Shown one piece after another: positions 43,271 to 52,448 of a stretch of 64,000 nt of DNA. The position numbers were made by a program, and so were the translations under genes. How positions within the stretch are numbered: the stretch's first letter is position 1; each line of letters opens with the position of its first letter. Source of the DNA: Bog-473 sp035534235 (GTDB taxonomy: Bacteria; Actinomycetota; Acidimicrobiia; Acidimicrobiales; RAAP-2); assembly GCA_035534235.1 (NCBI GenBank), contig DATLSH010000039.1, forward strand, positions 1 through 64,000, read 5' to 3'. The notes below the pieces were generated by a model. The model searched no databases. It worked only from the letters and a program-made list of their open reading frames with translations, and was not told where the DNA came from.

Positions 43271-43516
43271 TCAGTTGTATCCCTGGGTCTCGGTGGCGTC
43301 ACCAGAACCGGTGTGACGGAGATGGAGGGAGTAGCCGTCAATCATGTCCAGGCGGGTGAGGGCGTCGACGTGGGGCCGACCTTCGCCACCCCATTTTTCC
43401 TTGGCCGCCCGGCGGGCCATCTGCATGTCCGCGGCCACCACGAAGACCACTTCGTGATCCTCACCCATGCGGCCGGCAGTCAGCTCACCTCCGAGGAACG
43501 CGGCATAGAGATGCAC
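43271..43516 (-). CDS. DUF1543 family small protein
   Basis: This 81-residue protein starts at GTG 43516: VHLYAAFLGGELTAGR, then HEVVFVVAADMQMARRAAKEKW and HVDALTRLDMIDGY. These match the pattern of DUF1543 proteins (LY-x-x-xLGG near the start, KxKWxG and DGY blocks). It lies antisense to the N-terminal extension of the longest epimerase frame and is divergent from the true epimerase start at 43547 with a 30-bp gap. Function is unknown. Confidence 0.75.
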   Translation of the reverse strand: MHLYAAFLGGELTAGRMGEDHEVVFVVAADMQMARRAAKEKWGGEGRPHVDALTRLDMIDGYSLHLRHTGSGDATETQGYN

Positions 43517-43546
43517 GCCGGGAGCGTAGCGAGTACGAAGGGTGGC

Positions 43547-44467
43547 ATGACAGAGGAATTGCTCGCCGGGAAGAAGATAGTCATCACGGGGGTCACGGGC
43601 CAGGTGGCACGACCGTTGGCCGTGGCGCTCGCCCGTGACAACGAGGTCGTCGGGGCGGCCCGTTTCACCGATCAGTCCGCCCGGCATGCCCTGGAAAAGT
43701 CCGGCGTGCGGTGTGTCGGCATCGACCTGAGAGCCGGCGACGTGGCGAGCCTGCCGGTCGACGCCGACTATGTGCTGCATTTCGCCGTGGCCAAGTCCAA
43801 CGACTGGGAGACCGACCTGGCCGCCAACAGCGGCGGGTTGGCCTATCTCATGGAGCATCATCAGGATGCCCGGGCATTCCTCCACTGCTCCAGCACCGCG
43901 GTGTACAAGCCGGCCGGGCACCACGTCTTCGCCGAGGACGGCCCGCTGGGTGACAACCATGGGGTGTGGCCCTTTCTGCGCACGTACAGCATCTGCAAGA
44001 TCGCCGCCGAGGGAACGGCCCGCTGGGCGGCCCAGCGCTTCTCCCTCCCGACGACCATCGCCCGCCTTTCGGTTCCCTACGGTGACGGTGGTGGCTGGCC
44101 CGCCATCCACCTTCACATGATGCTGTCGGGGAGTGCCATCCCCGTACATGTCGACGCACCCAGCGTTTACCACCCCCTGCATGCCGATGACATTCTGGCC
44201 ATGGTCCCGCGCCTGATCGGTGCGGCGTCGGTACCGGCCACCACCGTCAACTGGGGCGGCAGCGAAGCGGTCAGCATTGAGGAATGGTGCACCTACCTGG
44301 CCGAGTTGACCGGTGTCGAGGCCCGCTTCGAGCCCACCGCGCTGACCATCGACAGTGTGCAGATCGACACGACACGCATGCACGAGCTCATCGGGGAGAC
44401 GACGGTGCACTGGCGCGAAGGGATGGCGCGGATGGCCCGGGCTCTGCACCCTGAACGGGTGCGGTGA
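43547..44467 (+). CDS. NAD-dependent epimerase/dehydratase family protein
   Basis: The 306-residue extended SDR has TGVTGQVARPLA at the N-terminus, HCSSTAVYKP with the catalytic Ser/Thr, and Y-S-I-C-K as YxxxK. It could be an epimerase, reductase or 3-beta-HSD-type enzyme acting on a sugar nucleotide or hydroxy compound. I chose ATG 43547 because the longer frame to 43313 overlaps the DUF1543 gene. Its TGA overlaps the next gene's GTG. Confidence 0.85.
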   Translation: MTEELLAGKKIVITGVTGQVARPLAVALARDNEVVGAARFTDQSARHALEKSGVRCVGIDLRAGDVASLPVDADYVLHFAVAKSNDWETDLAANSGGLAYLMEHHQDARAFLHCSSTAVYKPAGHHVFAEDGPLGDNHGVWPFLRTYSICKIAAEGTARWAAQRFSLPTTIARLSVPYGDGGGWPAIHLHMMLSGSAIPVHVDAPSVYHPLHADDILAMVPRLIGAASVPATTVNWGGSEAVSIEEWCTYLAELTGVEARFEPTALTIDSVQIDTTRMHELIGETTVHWREGMARMARALHPERVR

Positions 44468-44949
44468 GCGGCATCCGCTTCGAGCTCTGCGATCCGGAGG
44501 TGGCGCCGGCTGCGGCACTTCTGGCCGAAATGAAGTCGGAGCTGATCGGGGCCTACGAGGACTTCAGCCGGCTGGACAACCCAGCGCTCTCGCCCGGCGA
44601 ATTGCGGGCCCCGGGTGGTGCCTATCTGGTGGGCTTCGAAGGCGACGAGGCGGTGGCCGGCGGGGGGGTACGGCGCCTCAGCGACGAGGTGGGGGAGATC
44701 AAGCGGATGTTCGTGCGCCCGCCCGCACGCTCACGCGGCTTGGCGGCCGAACTCCTTTCGGCGATTGAGGCGGTGGCCCGGAAACTCGGCTATCTGTCCG
44801 TGCGCCTCGACACCGGCCCCAAACAGGTGCACGCGCGCAGCCTCTACCGGGCGTCCGGATACGTGGAGATCGAGCCCTACAACGACAACCCGTTCGCCTC
44901 ATACTGGGCCGAGAAACAGTTGATGCCGCTGCACCAACTCGGCCATTAG
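44464..44949 (+). CDS. GNAT family N-acetyltransferase
   Basis: The 161-residue protein has the acetyl-CoA motif IKRMFVRPPARSRGLAAELL (R-S-R-G-L-A, residues ~88-93) and a C-terminal RLDTGPKQVHARSLYRASGY. It matches small-molecule or antibiotic-type acetyltransferases; the substrate is unknown. It begins in a GTGA overlap with the epimerase, so the pair is coupled. Its stop overlaps the convergent DoxX-like stop. Confidence 0.9.
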   Translation: MSGIRFELCDPEVAPAAALLAEMKSELIGAYEDFSRLDNPALSPGELRAPGGAYLVGFEGDEAVAGGGVRRLSDEVGEIKRMFVRPPARSRGLAAELLSAIEAVARKLGYLSVRLDTGPKQVHARSLYRASGYVEIEPYNDNPFASYWAEKQLMPLHQLGH

Positions 44950-45344
44950 ATCGTCCGGGGTCGTGAGTGGCGCGGCCGGGCCTGGAGCGCCGCCCAGAAC
45001 ATGGGGATCTGCAGCGGAAGGCGGCCCCAAGCCACCGCGAGCTTGTCCGACGCGCCAGGATTGCGCCCCGATCCGGCGTCGAGCGCCATCTGCACGTTGG
45101 CCGGGAACACGGCGGCCAGCACGGCCATGCTCGCCGCGGGCGCCCAGCGGGCGCGTCGAAGTAGGCCTCCGGCGCAGGCCAATTCGGCCAGGCCGCTCAC
45201 GTAAATCAGCGCCGTGTGCTGCTTCTGGGGAATGGCACGGGGCATGATGCCGGCGAACACCCGGGGTCGGACCAGATGGACGATGCCGCTGGCCGTGAAC
45301 ATGGCAGCGAGAATGCCGGGGGCCCGGCGGCGGAGGCGGCTCAC
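44946..45344 (-). CDS. DoxX-like small membrane protein
   Basis: The 132-residue protein has four predicted helices with the DoxX-type start MFTASGIVHLVRPRVFAGIMP and LIYVSGLAELACAGGLL. DoxX-family proteins sit in the cytoplasmic membrane with redox or unknown roles. It ends with a TAA overlapping the GNAT stop and is divergent from the SemiSWEET gene. Confidence 0.85.
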   Translation of the reverse strand: MSRLRRRAPGILAAMFTASGIVHLVRPRVFAGIMPRAIPQKQHTALIYVSGLAELACAGGLLRRARWAPAASMAVLAAVFPANVQMALDAGSGRNPGASDKLAVAWGRLPLQIPMFWAALQARPRHSRPRTI

Positions 45345-45382
45345 GCCCCGGACTGTACTGTGAGGGAGTCCCAGGAGGAGCC

Positions 45383-45667
45383 GTGGTCACTCTGATCGGA
45401 TCGCTGGCCGCGGTGCTGACCACCGTGTGCTGGCTTCCCCAAGTTGTCAAGACGGTGCGCATCGGGGAGGCCAATGACTTCGCGTGGCCCTACCTGGGCA
45501 TGCTTCTGGTCGGGGTATCGGCTTGGACGACCTACGGCATCCTGCGCCGGGACGTCCCCATCTCGTTGTGCAACAGCTTGACCGGCCTGCTCGTCCTCAT
45601 GGTGGTCGCCGTCAAGGTACGAGGTGGGAAGACGCGAGCTCCGGAGGCCATTTCCGAAGCACCGTAG
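45383..45667 (+). CDS. SemiSWEET-type sugar transporter (PQ-loop)
   Basis: The 94-residue, three-helix protein has the PQ motif CWLPQVVKTVR near residues 17-27 and NDFAWPYLGMLLVGVSAWTTYG. SemiSWEETs act as homodimers that equilibrate sugars. GTG 45383 follows AGGAGGAG. The FGGY kinase 1 kb downstream could phosphorylate an imported sugar, which is inference. Confidence 0.9.
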   Translation: MVTLIGSLAAVLTTVCWLPQVVKTVRIGEANDFAWPYLGMLLVGVSAWTTYGILRRDVPISLCNSLTGLLVLMVVAVKVRGGKTRAPEAISEAP

Positions 45668-45708
45668 GTTCGCTTAGCGTCGACCGTCACCTGCCGGAAG
45701 GACACAGC

Positions 45709-46596
45709 ATGCGCATAGGATTTGTCGGCCTCGGTGCCATGGGCCTGCCCATGGCCGGGCATCTCGCCGCCGCCGGCCATGACCTCTCGGTGACCTCGCG
45801 CAGCCAGGGGCCCGTTGAGGCCGTATTGGCGCTCGGGGCCACTGACGGGGGATCCCCCCTCGGTGTGGCCGAGAACTCCGACGTGATCCTGCTCTGCCTG
45901 CCCAACGGCCCCGAGGTGGTCGAAGTGGTCGACGGCATGCTGGGGGCCCTCGGTCTCGGCCGGACCGTGGTCGACTGCTCCACCATCGACCCCGACATCG
46001 AGCGGGCCCAGCACGCCCGGGTCTCGGCCACCGGTGCGCGGTACCTAGATGCGCCGCTCTCGGGCGGTACCGCCGGCGCCCGGGCGGGAACCCTCACCCT
46101 GATGGTGGGTGGGGACGCCGACACCCTGGCCGGCGCCCGACCTGTCCTCGAACCGTTCGCCGGCCTCATCGTCCACGTGGGCGGTCCCGGCATGGGCCAG
46201 GTCGTGAAGCTGTGTAACAACCTGATCTACGCGGCGCAGATGGCGGCGACGGCCGAAGCCACGGCATTGGCGCTCAAGTCGGGTGTGGACATGCACAGGC
46301 TCCACGAGGTGTTGGTGCATTCCACCGGTGACTGCGCGGCGGTGCGCACACGGCTGCCGGTGCCCGGGGTCGTGGCGGAGAGCCCCGCCTCTCACGGTTG
46401 GCAACCGGGATTCACGACCGATCTCATGGGCAAGGACCTAGACCTGGCCCTCTCGTATGCGGCCCGGGCGGGCGTCCCGATGCCCAACACGGGACTGGTG
46501 CGCCAGATGCTCACGGCGGCTTCCAGCGCGGGCTACGGTCGGGAAGACTTCTCCGCCGTGGCAAAAGTCGTCCTGGCGCTGGCCGGAGCCCAGTGA
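45709..46596 (+). CDS. beta-hydroxyacid dehydrogenase (3-hydroxyisobutyrate dehydrogenase family)
   Basis: The 295-residue NAD(P)-dependent enzyme has GFVGLGAMGLPMA (nucleotide motif), the substrate motif DAPLSGGTAGARAGTL and the catalytic Lys in GQVVKLCNN near residue 165. Members act on 3-hydroxyisobutyrate, tartronate semialdehyde or related acids. ATG 45709 follows GGAAGGA. It lies 37 bp before the sugar-kinase-like gene, so both may serve one carbohydrate pathway. Confidence 0.93.
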   Translation: MRIGFVGLGAMGLPMAGHLAAAGHDLSVTSRSQGPVEAVLALGATDGGSPLGVAENSDVILLCLPNGPEVVEVVDGMLGALGLGRTVVDCSTIDPDIERAQHARVSATGARYLDAPLSGGTAGARAGTLTLMVGGDADTLAGARPVLEPFAGLIVHVGGPGMGQVVKLCNNLIYAAQMAATAEATALALKSGVDMHRLHEVLVHSTGDCAAVRTRLPVPGVVAESPASHGWQPGFTTDLMGKDLDLALSYAARAGVPMPNTGLVRQMLTAASSAGYGREDFSAVAKVVLALAGAQ

Positions 46597-46633
46597 GCGG
46601 TCAGGGCCCTGATGCCGTGAAGGTCCACCACCA

Positions 46634-48115
46634 ATGATGATCCTGACCATCGACTTCGGGACCACGGTGACCAAGGTCGGTCTGTGGGGTGAGGACGGCA
46701 TGGTGGCGTTGACCCGCTCGGAGCTGGCGACGACGCATCCCCAGGTGGGGTGGACCGAGCAGGACCCGTTGCGTTGGTGGACCTCGGTGGTCATCGCCTG
46801 CGCTGAGGCACGCGCGGCGGCCCCGCTGGCCTTCGGCCAGGTCGACGTGGTGTCTTGCTCGGGGGCTCGCCAGAGCTTCGTACCCGTCACCGCTTCGGGC
46901 GACCCCATCGGCAAGGGGATCCTGTGGTCCGATCGCCGCGCCACCGCGGAGGCGACCTCCCTGGCCGGCATTCTGGGGGGGGAGGACATCAACCGTGCCC
47001 GCACCGGGATCCCGCTCGATGCCGGGGCCGTGGCGGCCAAGCTGGCCTGGCTGGCCGCACACGAACCCGAGCGGCTCGCCGCATGCGACGTGATCCTTTC
47101 CCCGCGCGACCTGGTGGTGATGCGCATGACGGATCAGGTGGTCACCGATACCTCCTTCGCATCCCGGAGCGGCCTCTACGACTTCGACGGGAATGCGGTG
47201 CGTGAGCTGGCCGGACCCGCGCTGGGCAAACTCCCGAGCGTGGTGGCCTCCGACACGGTGATCGGCCACCTGAAGGCTGTGCCGGGCGCCGAACTCGGCC
47301 TGCGCCCGGGCATCCCGGTAGTCATCGGCGCCGGCGACCGGCAATGCGAGGTCCTCGGCTCCGGCGCATCCGAGGAGTGCCCCATGGTGAGCTGGGGCAC
47401 CACAGCCAATGTCTCGGTACCGGTGCACGACCGACCCGTTCCCTCGCCGGCCGGCGCCGTGGTGACCCGGGGCGCCGAGAGCGGTTGGCTCCTCGAAGGC
47501 GGCCTTTCGGCGGCCGGCTCCTTCCTGGCCTGGTTGGGTCGCCTCCTCGACCGCCCCGTTCACGAGCTGGCGGCCGGCGCAGCCAACAGCCCCCCGGGCG
47601 CCCGCGGAGTGGTCGCCGTGCCCTGGCTCGACGGGGCCCGCGCCCCGTGGTGGCGCGACGACGCCCGCGCCGGTTTCGTCGGGATCGGCGCCTCCCACGG
47701 CAGCGGTGACCTGTCCCGTGCCGTCATTGAGTCGGTCGCGTGGGACGTGCTGCGTTGCATGGAGGTGGTGACCGTGGGCCGCCTCGGGGGAAGCACGGCC
47801 GAGGGGGTCACGCTCGGTGGCGCCGGCACCGGGCTGCCCCTCTGGGTCGAGGTGCTCACCTCCATCCTGGGAGTGCCGGCCACCCGCCACCGATCCGGCG
47901 AGGCGGCCTCGGCAGGAGCGGCGCTGCTCGCCGGACGTGCCCTGGGCATGGGACTGACCTTGCAACAGCTCGATCCCGTTGAGGCCGTCATCACCCCGGA
48001 CCCGACGGCGGTCGACCTCTACCGCCGGCTGCGGCCCCAGGTCGAGCACGTGGCGGTGGCGGTACTGGCGGCGACGGAGGCTACTCCCGCGGCCGAAAGC
48101 GGTCCTGCCCGTTGA
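46634..48115 (+). CDS. FGGY family carbohydrate kinase
   Basis: The 493-residue kinase has the phosphate-1 motif LTIDFGTTVTKVGLW, GILWSDRRA, adenosine-site VIGAGDRQCEVLG and the C-terminal signature GVTLGGAGTGLPLWVEVLTS. Xylulokinase-like enzymes are closest in layout; the sugar is not predictable. The semiSWEET, dehydrogenase and kinase genes run in the same direction and could import, phosphorylate or oxidise a sugar or sugar acid. Confidence 0.9.
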   Translation: MMILTIDFGTTVTKVGLWGEDGMVALTRSELATTHPQVGWTEQDPLRWWTSVVIACAEARAAAPLAFGQVDVVSCSGARQSFVPVTASGDPIGKGILWSDRRATAEATSLAGILGGEDINRARTGIPLDAGAVAAKLAWLAAHEPERLAACDVILSPRDLVVMRMTDQVVTDTSFASRSGLYDFDGNAVRELAGPALGKLPSVVASDTVIGHLKAVPGAELGLRPGIPVVIGAGDRQCEVLGSGASEECPMVSWGTTANVSVPVHDRPVPSPAGAVVTRGAESGWLLEGGLSAAGSFLAWLGRLLDRPVHELAAGAANSPPGARGVVAVPWLDGARAPWWRDDARAGFVGIGASHGSGDLSRAVIESVAWDVLRCMEVVTVGRLGGSTAEGVTLGGAGTGLPLWVEVLTSILGVPATRHRSGEAASAGAALLAGRALGMGLTLQQLDPVEAVITPDPTAVDLYRRLRPQVEHVAVAVLAATEATPAAESGPAR

Positions 48116-48172
48116 GGAATCTGGCGCGCAAGACCCGTGGGTGGAGGCCGGTGCCGCGCCGCACTGTTCCGT

Positions 48173-48403
48173 TCAGTGGATTTCGGAGGCTCCCACGGGG
48201 GGGCGATGGTGGGCGGCTCGGAGGAGGAGCTGGTCGAACGAGGCGCTCGGCGGCTCGGTGACCTCTTCGGAGGCCCTGACCACCCGGGTGCTCGGGTGGG
48301 TCGCCAGCGGCCCGTAACGGGCCGAGCGGCGAGCGGCCCTCTGTCCGATCCAGATCCGCCACCAGCGGGGGGAGGGTGTTCCGGGACCCACGGTCATCGC
48401 CAC
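48173..48403 (-). CDS. small basic hypothetical protein downstream of LCP-like gene
   Basis: This 76-codon frame starts at GTG 48403, overlapping the LCP-like stop (TAGTG), and reads RWWRIWIGQRAARRSARYGPL, then VTEPPSASFDQLLLRAAHH. It is Arg-rich with no known family. The coupling position supports it; the low complexity does not. If it is not a gene, 48116-48402 holds nothing else I can support. Confidence 0.35.
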   Translation of the reverse strand: MAMTVGPGTPSPRWWRIWIGQRAARRSARYGPLATHPSTRVVRASEEVTEPPSASFDQLLLRAAHHRPPVGASEIH

Positions 48404-49119
48404 TAGAGGAAGTTCCTCAACACGGCCACGAAGGCCGAGGCCAGGACCACGGTCCCGTCGGCCTCCGTGGTCACCGGCACCGAAATCGGGTTGGACGCAG
48501 GAACGTCCATCAGCGACAGCAGGGCGGAAGTAGGGGTGTGCGGCCCCAGATAGACGTGTGAGGCCACCGCGGCCAGCAAGGAGCTGGTGCCCGTGGGGTC
48601 CGTAATGAGGGACGTGATGGAGAGCTTTCCGGTGGCCAGCCGGCCCAGGCTGGAATGGGGATCGATCCGGTGCAGGTCGACGCCGACGTAGCGGCTCACC
48701 GGGATGCCGAGATACCGCAAGCCGGCGATGATGGCATCGGGGGCGTGAACGTCGAGAGTGTTGATCGGCACGGTCCGGCCTCCGGGCCGGGCGATGCCGA
48801 GCGTGCTCGGGACCAGGAGCACGTGGGTATGGCCGCCCGTGGCGTGGAATAGGTAGATCTCCTCCGAGTGGAGCGGGCCCTTCACCACGGCCAGGAGGTC
48901 GTTCGCCCCCTTGGCCAGGAGGGCGGCCGGCACCTGCACGTGGTGGACGGCGTGGTCGATCCGGTAGATGTTCACGCCGATGAAGACAGCGGCGGAGGCG
49001 ATCAGAGCCAGGATCGCCGACCCCATGCCGATCAGCACCCGCTTCAGCGCCTTCCGGCGTTTGCGCACGGTGGCCCCCGCACCTGGGCCGAGCCCTGCAA
49101 CGGTGATCCCGATCGTCAT
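48403..49119 (-). CDS. LytR-CpsA-Psr (LCP)-like membrane-anchored protein, divergent
   Basis: The 238-residue protein has a basic cytosolic N-terminus (RKRRKALKR), one membrane helix (~28-52) and an extracytoplasmic domain with LCP-like order: NDLLAVV, VLLVPSTLGIARPGG, then IAGLRYLGIPVSRYVGVDL. LCP enzymes transfer glycopolymers to peptidoglycan. The usual SIPRD-type Arg/Asp pair is absent (VPSTLG) and the domain is short, so it may be a non-catalytic relative. ATG 49119 follows GGAGGGAAAT-like purines. Confidence 0.65.
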   Translation of the reverse strand: MTIGITVAGLGPGAGATVRKRRKALKRVLIGMGSAILALIASAAVFIGVNIYRIDHAVHHVQVPAALLAKGANDLLAVVKGPLHSEEIYLFHATGGHTHVLLVPSTLGIARPGGRTVPINTLDVHAPDAIIAGLRYLGIPVSRYVGVDLHRIDPHSSLGRLATGKLSITSLITDPTGTSSLLAAVASHVYLGPHTPTSALLSLMDVPASNPISVPVTTEADGTVVLASAFVAVLRNFL

Positions 49120-49297
49120 TTCCCTCCGAGTTGTGAGGTGTGGAGCGTGAGCCGGGCGCTCAATCGATCGAATGTCGCCGTGCCCTTGCAAACTTACGGA
49201 TCCGGCATTGCCTTTGTGTTGCCCGCCGGGTTCGATCTGGTTGCCAGGGTGATCGGCGGTCCTGCACGAAGGACGCCGCCCGGCCAGACTGGGGTCG

Positions 49298-50257
49298 ATG
49301 CGTGTCGTGTCCCCACCCGGGAAAGCCCACTTCGAAGCGGCGTGGGATGTCGTGCGCCGCTACCTTCCGGTGACCCCGGTGGTGGCGGCTCCCCAGTTGG
49401 GGCCCGTCGTCTCCCTCAAGGTCGAGACGGTCCAGCCGACCGGCTCGTTCAAGGTCCGCGGTGGCCTGGCCGCGGTGGCCGCCACCCTGGCTGCGGACCC
49501 GGGCCGGGCCGTGGTGGCCTCGTCGGCCGGGAACCATGGCCTCGGGCTGGCCTACGCCGCCTCCATGCTCAAGGCGCAGGTGACCGTCATTGTGCCCCGG
49601 CTCGCCTCGGCGGCCAAGGTTTCGGCGCTCCAGCAGTTCGATGTGCGCCTGGTGCTCCACGGTGAGGGCTACAGCGAAGCCGAGGCCCACGCGCTGGACC
49701 TGGTGGCCGAGGGGGGAGGCCGCTACGTGTCTCCCTACAACGACCCCGACGTCATCGCGGGGCAGGGGACGATGGCGCGCGAGCTGCGCGAGCAGGTCCC
49801 GGACCTGGGCACGGTGGTCGTGCCATGCGGGGGCGGGGGCCTGCTGGCCGGGATCAGCCTGGGACTTGCCGGCACGGGAGTGCGCGTCATCGGCATTGAG
49901 TCCGAGGCGTCGCCCTCCATGAGCGCCGCCGTGGCCGCGGGCGGCATCGTCCCGATCCACGTGGAGCCGACCCTGGCGGACGGGCTGGCGGGGAATTTGG
50001 AACGGGGCGCGGTGACCGTCGATATCGCCCTGAGCCACAGTGTGGAGATCCTGACGGTGAGTGAGGCCGACATCCGGTCGGCCATGTCCTTCTCGGCCTA
50101 CAAGCTCGGGCTGGTGCTCGAAGGGGCGGGGGCCGTCGGCATAGCCGCGCTCCGGGCCGGCCTGGTCCCCCCCGCCACAGACGGCCGGGAGACGGTGGTC
50201 CTCCTCACCGGGCGCAACGTGGCCCCGAAGCTCCTCGAAGAGGTGCTGCATGCCTGA
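49298..50257 (+). CDS. PLP-dependent threonine/serine dehydratase family enzyme
   Basis: The 319-residue fold-type II PLP enzyme has the Schiff-base Lys in PTGSFKVRGG near residue 52, SSAGNHGLGLAYAA and the phosphate-binding loop CGGGGLLAGI. It would deaminate Ser/Thr or racemise an amino acid; no ACT regulatory domain is present. Its last 8 bp overlap the next hydrolase gene, and tight coupling suggests a joint role. Confidence 0.92.
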   Translation: MRVVSPPGKAHFEAAWDVVRRYLPVTPVVAAPQLGPVVSLKVETVQPTGSFKVRGGLAAVAATLAADPGRAVVASSAGNHGLGLAYAASMLKAQVTVIVPRLASAAKVSALQQFDVRLVLHGEGYSEAEAHALDLVAEGGGRYVSPYNDPDVIAGQGTMARELREQVPDLGTVVVPCGGGGLLAGISLGLAGTGVRVIGIESEASPSMSAAVAAGGIVPIHVEPTLADGLAGNLERGAVTVDIALSHSVEILTVSEADIRSAMSFSAYKLGLVLEGAGAVGIAALRAGLVPPATDGRETVVLLTGRNVAPKLLEEVLHA

Positions 50258-51068
50258 ACTGACCGCGGGTGGAGTCACGCTGCACTACCAGGTGGAGGGT
50301 GACGGCGAGCCGCTCCTCCTCATTGCCGGGTGCGGCCAGCCGGCGGTGGCCTGGCACCTGGGCCTGGTGCCCGCCCTGGCCGGTGCCGGCTACTCCGTCG
50401 CCACCTACGACAATCGCGGCGTCGCACCGTCCTCGTCGCCCCCGGCGCCCTACAGCATCGGCGACCTGACGGCGGACGCCCTGGCCGTGCTCGACCACCT
50501 TGGATGGGACGGCCCCGTCCATGTCGCCGGGCATTCGCTCGGGGGCTGGATCTCCGAGATGCTGGTCCTCGACCATCCCGGGCGGGTGCGCTCGGCGGCG
50601 CTCATGGGCAGCGCCAACCAGCCGACCGCCTGGGAGATCGCCATCACCACCGTCGAGCGAGACCTGGCCCGCCTCGACTACGACCTGCCACCCCTGTTCT
50701 ATGCCACCCAGACCCTGCGTTACCTCCCGATCGCCGACATTCAGGACTCGGAGTTGGTCGGCACCTGGTTGTCGCTGACCGCCGACCTCCCCGTGTGGCC
50801 CAATCCGGGGCGCCTCGGGCAGTACGAGGCCTGTCTGGCCTGGTCAACCGACCCCGTGCGGACGACGCGCTGGCCCGAGGTGCGCGTCCCGTGCCTGATC
50901 CTGGCCTTCGAACACGACGTGGACTCGCCACCTCGCTACGCCCGGGAGGCCGCCGTGGCCATTCCGGACTGCGAATACCAGGAGATCGCCGGATCGGGCC
51001 ACATCGGCATCGTGACCCATCCCGCCGAGGTGGCCCGTCATCTGATCGACTTCTTCGGTCGGCACTGA
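50250..51068 (+). CDS. alpha/beta hydrolase
   Basis: The 272-residue protein has LLLIAGCGQPAVAWH, YDNRGVAPSS, nucleophile AGHSLGGW near residue 98 and a C-terminal GSGHIGIVTHP His motif. It belongs to the same broad group as the hydrolase at 34331. It overlaps the dehydratase gene by 8 bp in a different frame. Confidence 0.9.
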   Translation: MPELTAGGVTLHYQVEGDGEPLLLIAGCGQPAVAWHLGLVPALAGAGYSVATYDNRGVAPSSSPPAPYSIGDLTADALAVLDHLGWDGPVHVAGHSLGGWISEMLVLDHPGRVRSAALMGSANQPTAWEIAITTVERDLARLDYDLPPLFYATQTLRYLPIADIQDSELVGTWLSLTADLPVWPNPGRLGQYEACLAWSTDPVRTTRWPEVRVPCLILAFEHDVDSPPRYAREAAVAIPDCEYQEIAGSGHIGIVTHPAEVARHLIDFFGRH

Positions 51069-51130
51069 GTCCGGCCATCGGGCAAAGCGCTGCACCGGCG
51101 ACGGGACGGAACGTTGACAGGATTGCGGAC

Positions 51131-51475
51131 ATGATCACGATGGCCGTCGAGGAGTTCGAGGTGCTCGTTGTCGATGCCCTCAACGGCATTCCGGCTGAAC
51201 TCCGTGCCGCCATGGAGAATGTGGCCTTGGTGGTGGACGACTTCAGCCCCCCGGGAGGATTGCTGGGACTTTACGAGGGAGTTCCATTGACCCGACGGGG
51301 GAACAACTACTCGGCGTCGATGCCCGACCGCATCACGATCTACATGGCAACCATATGCAGAGCGTGCGAGAGCACACAGGAAGTGGTGGATATGGTCCGC
51401 AAGACGGTGATTCACGAGGTGGGTCACCATTTTGGCATCGGTGAACACCGCCTGAAGGACCTGGGCTGGGCCTGA
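51131..51475 (+). CDS. zincin-like metallopeptidase family protein (MetxP/DUF1025)
   Basis: The 114-residue protein has the compact zinc motif IHEVGHHFGIGEHRL near residues 94-108 (HExxHxxGxxE), and the N-terminal EFEVLVVDALNGIPAEL typical of the small possible-zinc-metallopeptidase family found across actinobacteria. Substrates are unknown; its size suggests a single-domain cytosolic protein. It sits 62 bp after a hydrolase on the same strand. Confidence 0.9.
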   Translation: MITMAVEEFEVLVVDALNGIPAELRAAMENVALVVDDFSPPGGLLGLYEGVPLTRRGNNYSASMPDRITIYMATICRACESTQEVVDMVRKTVIHEVGHHFGIGEHRLKDLGWA

Positions 51476-51526
51476 GGTCAGCGGTAGGCTGCCGCGGCAG
51501 ACCACGGGCCTGAAGTGAGGAGCGCC

Positions 51527-52363
51527 ATGCAGGTGATCATCTTGGGCAGTGGGAGTCCGTTGCCGGATCCGCAGCGCGCCGGACCTTCAACGCTTGTCCG
51601 CACCTCGGCCGGAGACTTCCTCTTTGATTGCGGGCGAGGGGTCCTCATGCGGGCTGCCGCTGCCGGATCTGGCGCCGGGGCATTGCGCGCGTTGCTCTTG
51701 ACCCACCTGCACAGCGACCACATCACCGATCTCAATGACATCTACACCATGCGATGGGTAATGTCGGCCCAGCCCAACCCGCTGCCTGTGTACGGTCCTA
51801 CCGGAACAGCTGCGGTGGTGCAGGCGACCGAGGCGATGCTCGAGCAGGACATCGGCTACCGCCTCACGCATCACGGTGATCTCCAATGGCGACCCTCGGC
51901 AGAGGTCTCGGAGGTTGAACGGGGGGTCATCCTTGAAGATGGCGCGGTGCGGATCTCAGCCGCACCGACCGATCACGCCCCGGTGCGCCCGACCGTCGGG
52001 TACCGCATCAACGACGGGGAGAGGTCGGTCGTCATTGCCGGGGACACCGTTCCCTGCGACGGTCTCGACGAGCTCTGCCAGGGGGCTGACGTGCTCGTCC
52101 ATACCGTGGTCCGGCGCGATCTGATTGAGCAATTCGGCTTGCCCCGGCTCACCGACGTGCTGGACTACCACTCTTCGGTTGCCGACGCCGCCCAGACGGC
52201 GGCGCGCCACGGCATCGGCACTCTCGTGCTCACGCACTTGGTTCCCTCTCCCGCACCGGGCACGGAGCAAGAGTGGATCGACCAGGCCACGACGGTCTAC
52301 GGAGGCGAGGTCCTCCTGGCCACGGACCTCCTGGCTCTTGAGGTGAGTGGCCCGGCGTCGTAA
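51527..52363 (+). CDS. MBL-fold hydrolase, ribonuclease Z/arylsulfatase-like
   Basis: The 278-residue protein has the RNase Z-type start VIILGSGSPLPDPQRAGPS, FDCGRGVLMR, the zinc motif HLHSDHITDL near residue 68, VIAGDTVP and a C-terminal THLVPSP. The size and motifs fit short tRNase Z or the arylsulfatase/phosphodiesterase relatives; lack of a clear exosite arm favours the latter. Function beyond a two-zinc hydrolase is undecided. Confidence 0.88.
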   Translation: MQVIILGSGSPLPDPQRAGPSTLVRTSAGDFLFDCGRGVLMRAAAAGSGAGALRALLLTHLHSDHITDLNDIYTMRWVMSAQPNPLPVYGPTGTAAVVQATEAMLEQDIGYRLTHHGDLQWRPSAEVSEVERGVILEDGAVRISAAPTDHAPVRPTVGYRINDGERSVVIAGDTVPCDGLDELCQGADVLVHTVVRRDLIEQFGLPRLTDVLDYHSSVADAAQTAARHGIGTLVLTHLVPSPAPGTEQEWIDQATTVYGGEVLLATDLLALEVSGPAS

Positions 52364-52448
52364 CGAGGCGCGGCAGGGGACTCGCACATCACCTGCGATT
52401 TCAACACCGGGAGGTCAAGGTCACCGGTGCCCCGACCGCCACCGTGGT

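Noticed and set aside
43313..43546. N-terminal extension of the epimerase frame
   Set aside because: It is the antisense of the DUF1543-like gene and lacks SDR-like sequence; the true start is 43547.
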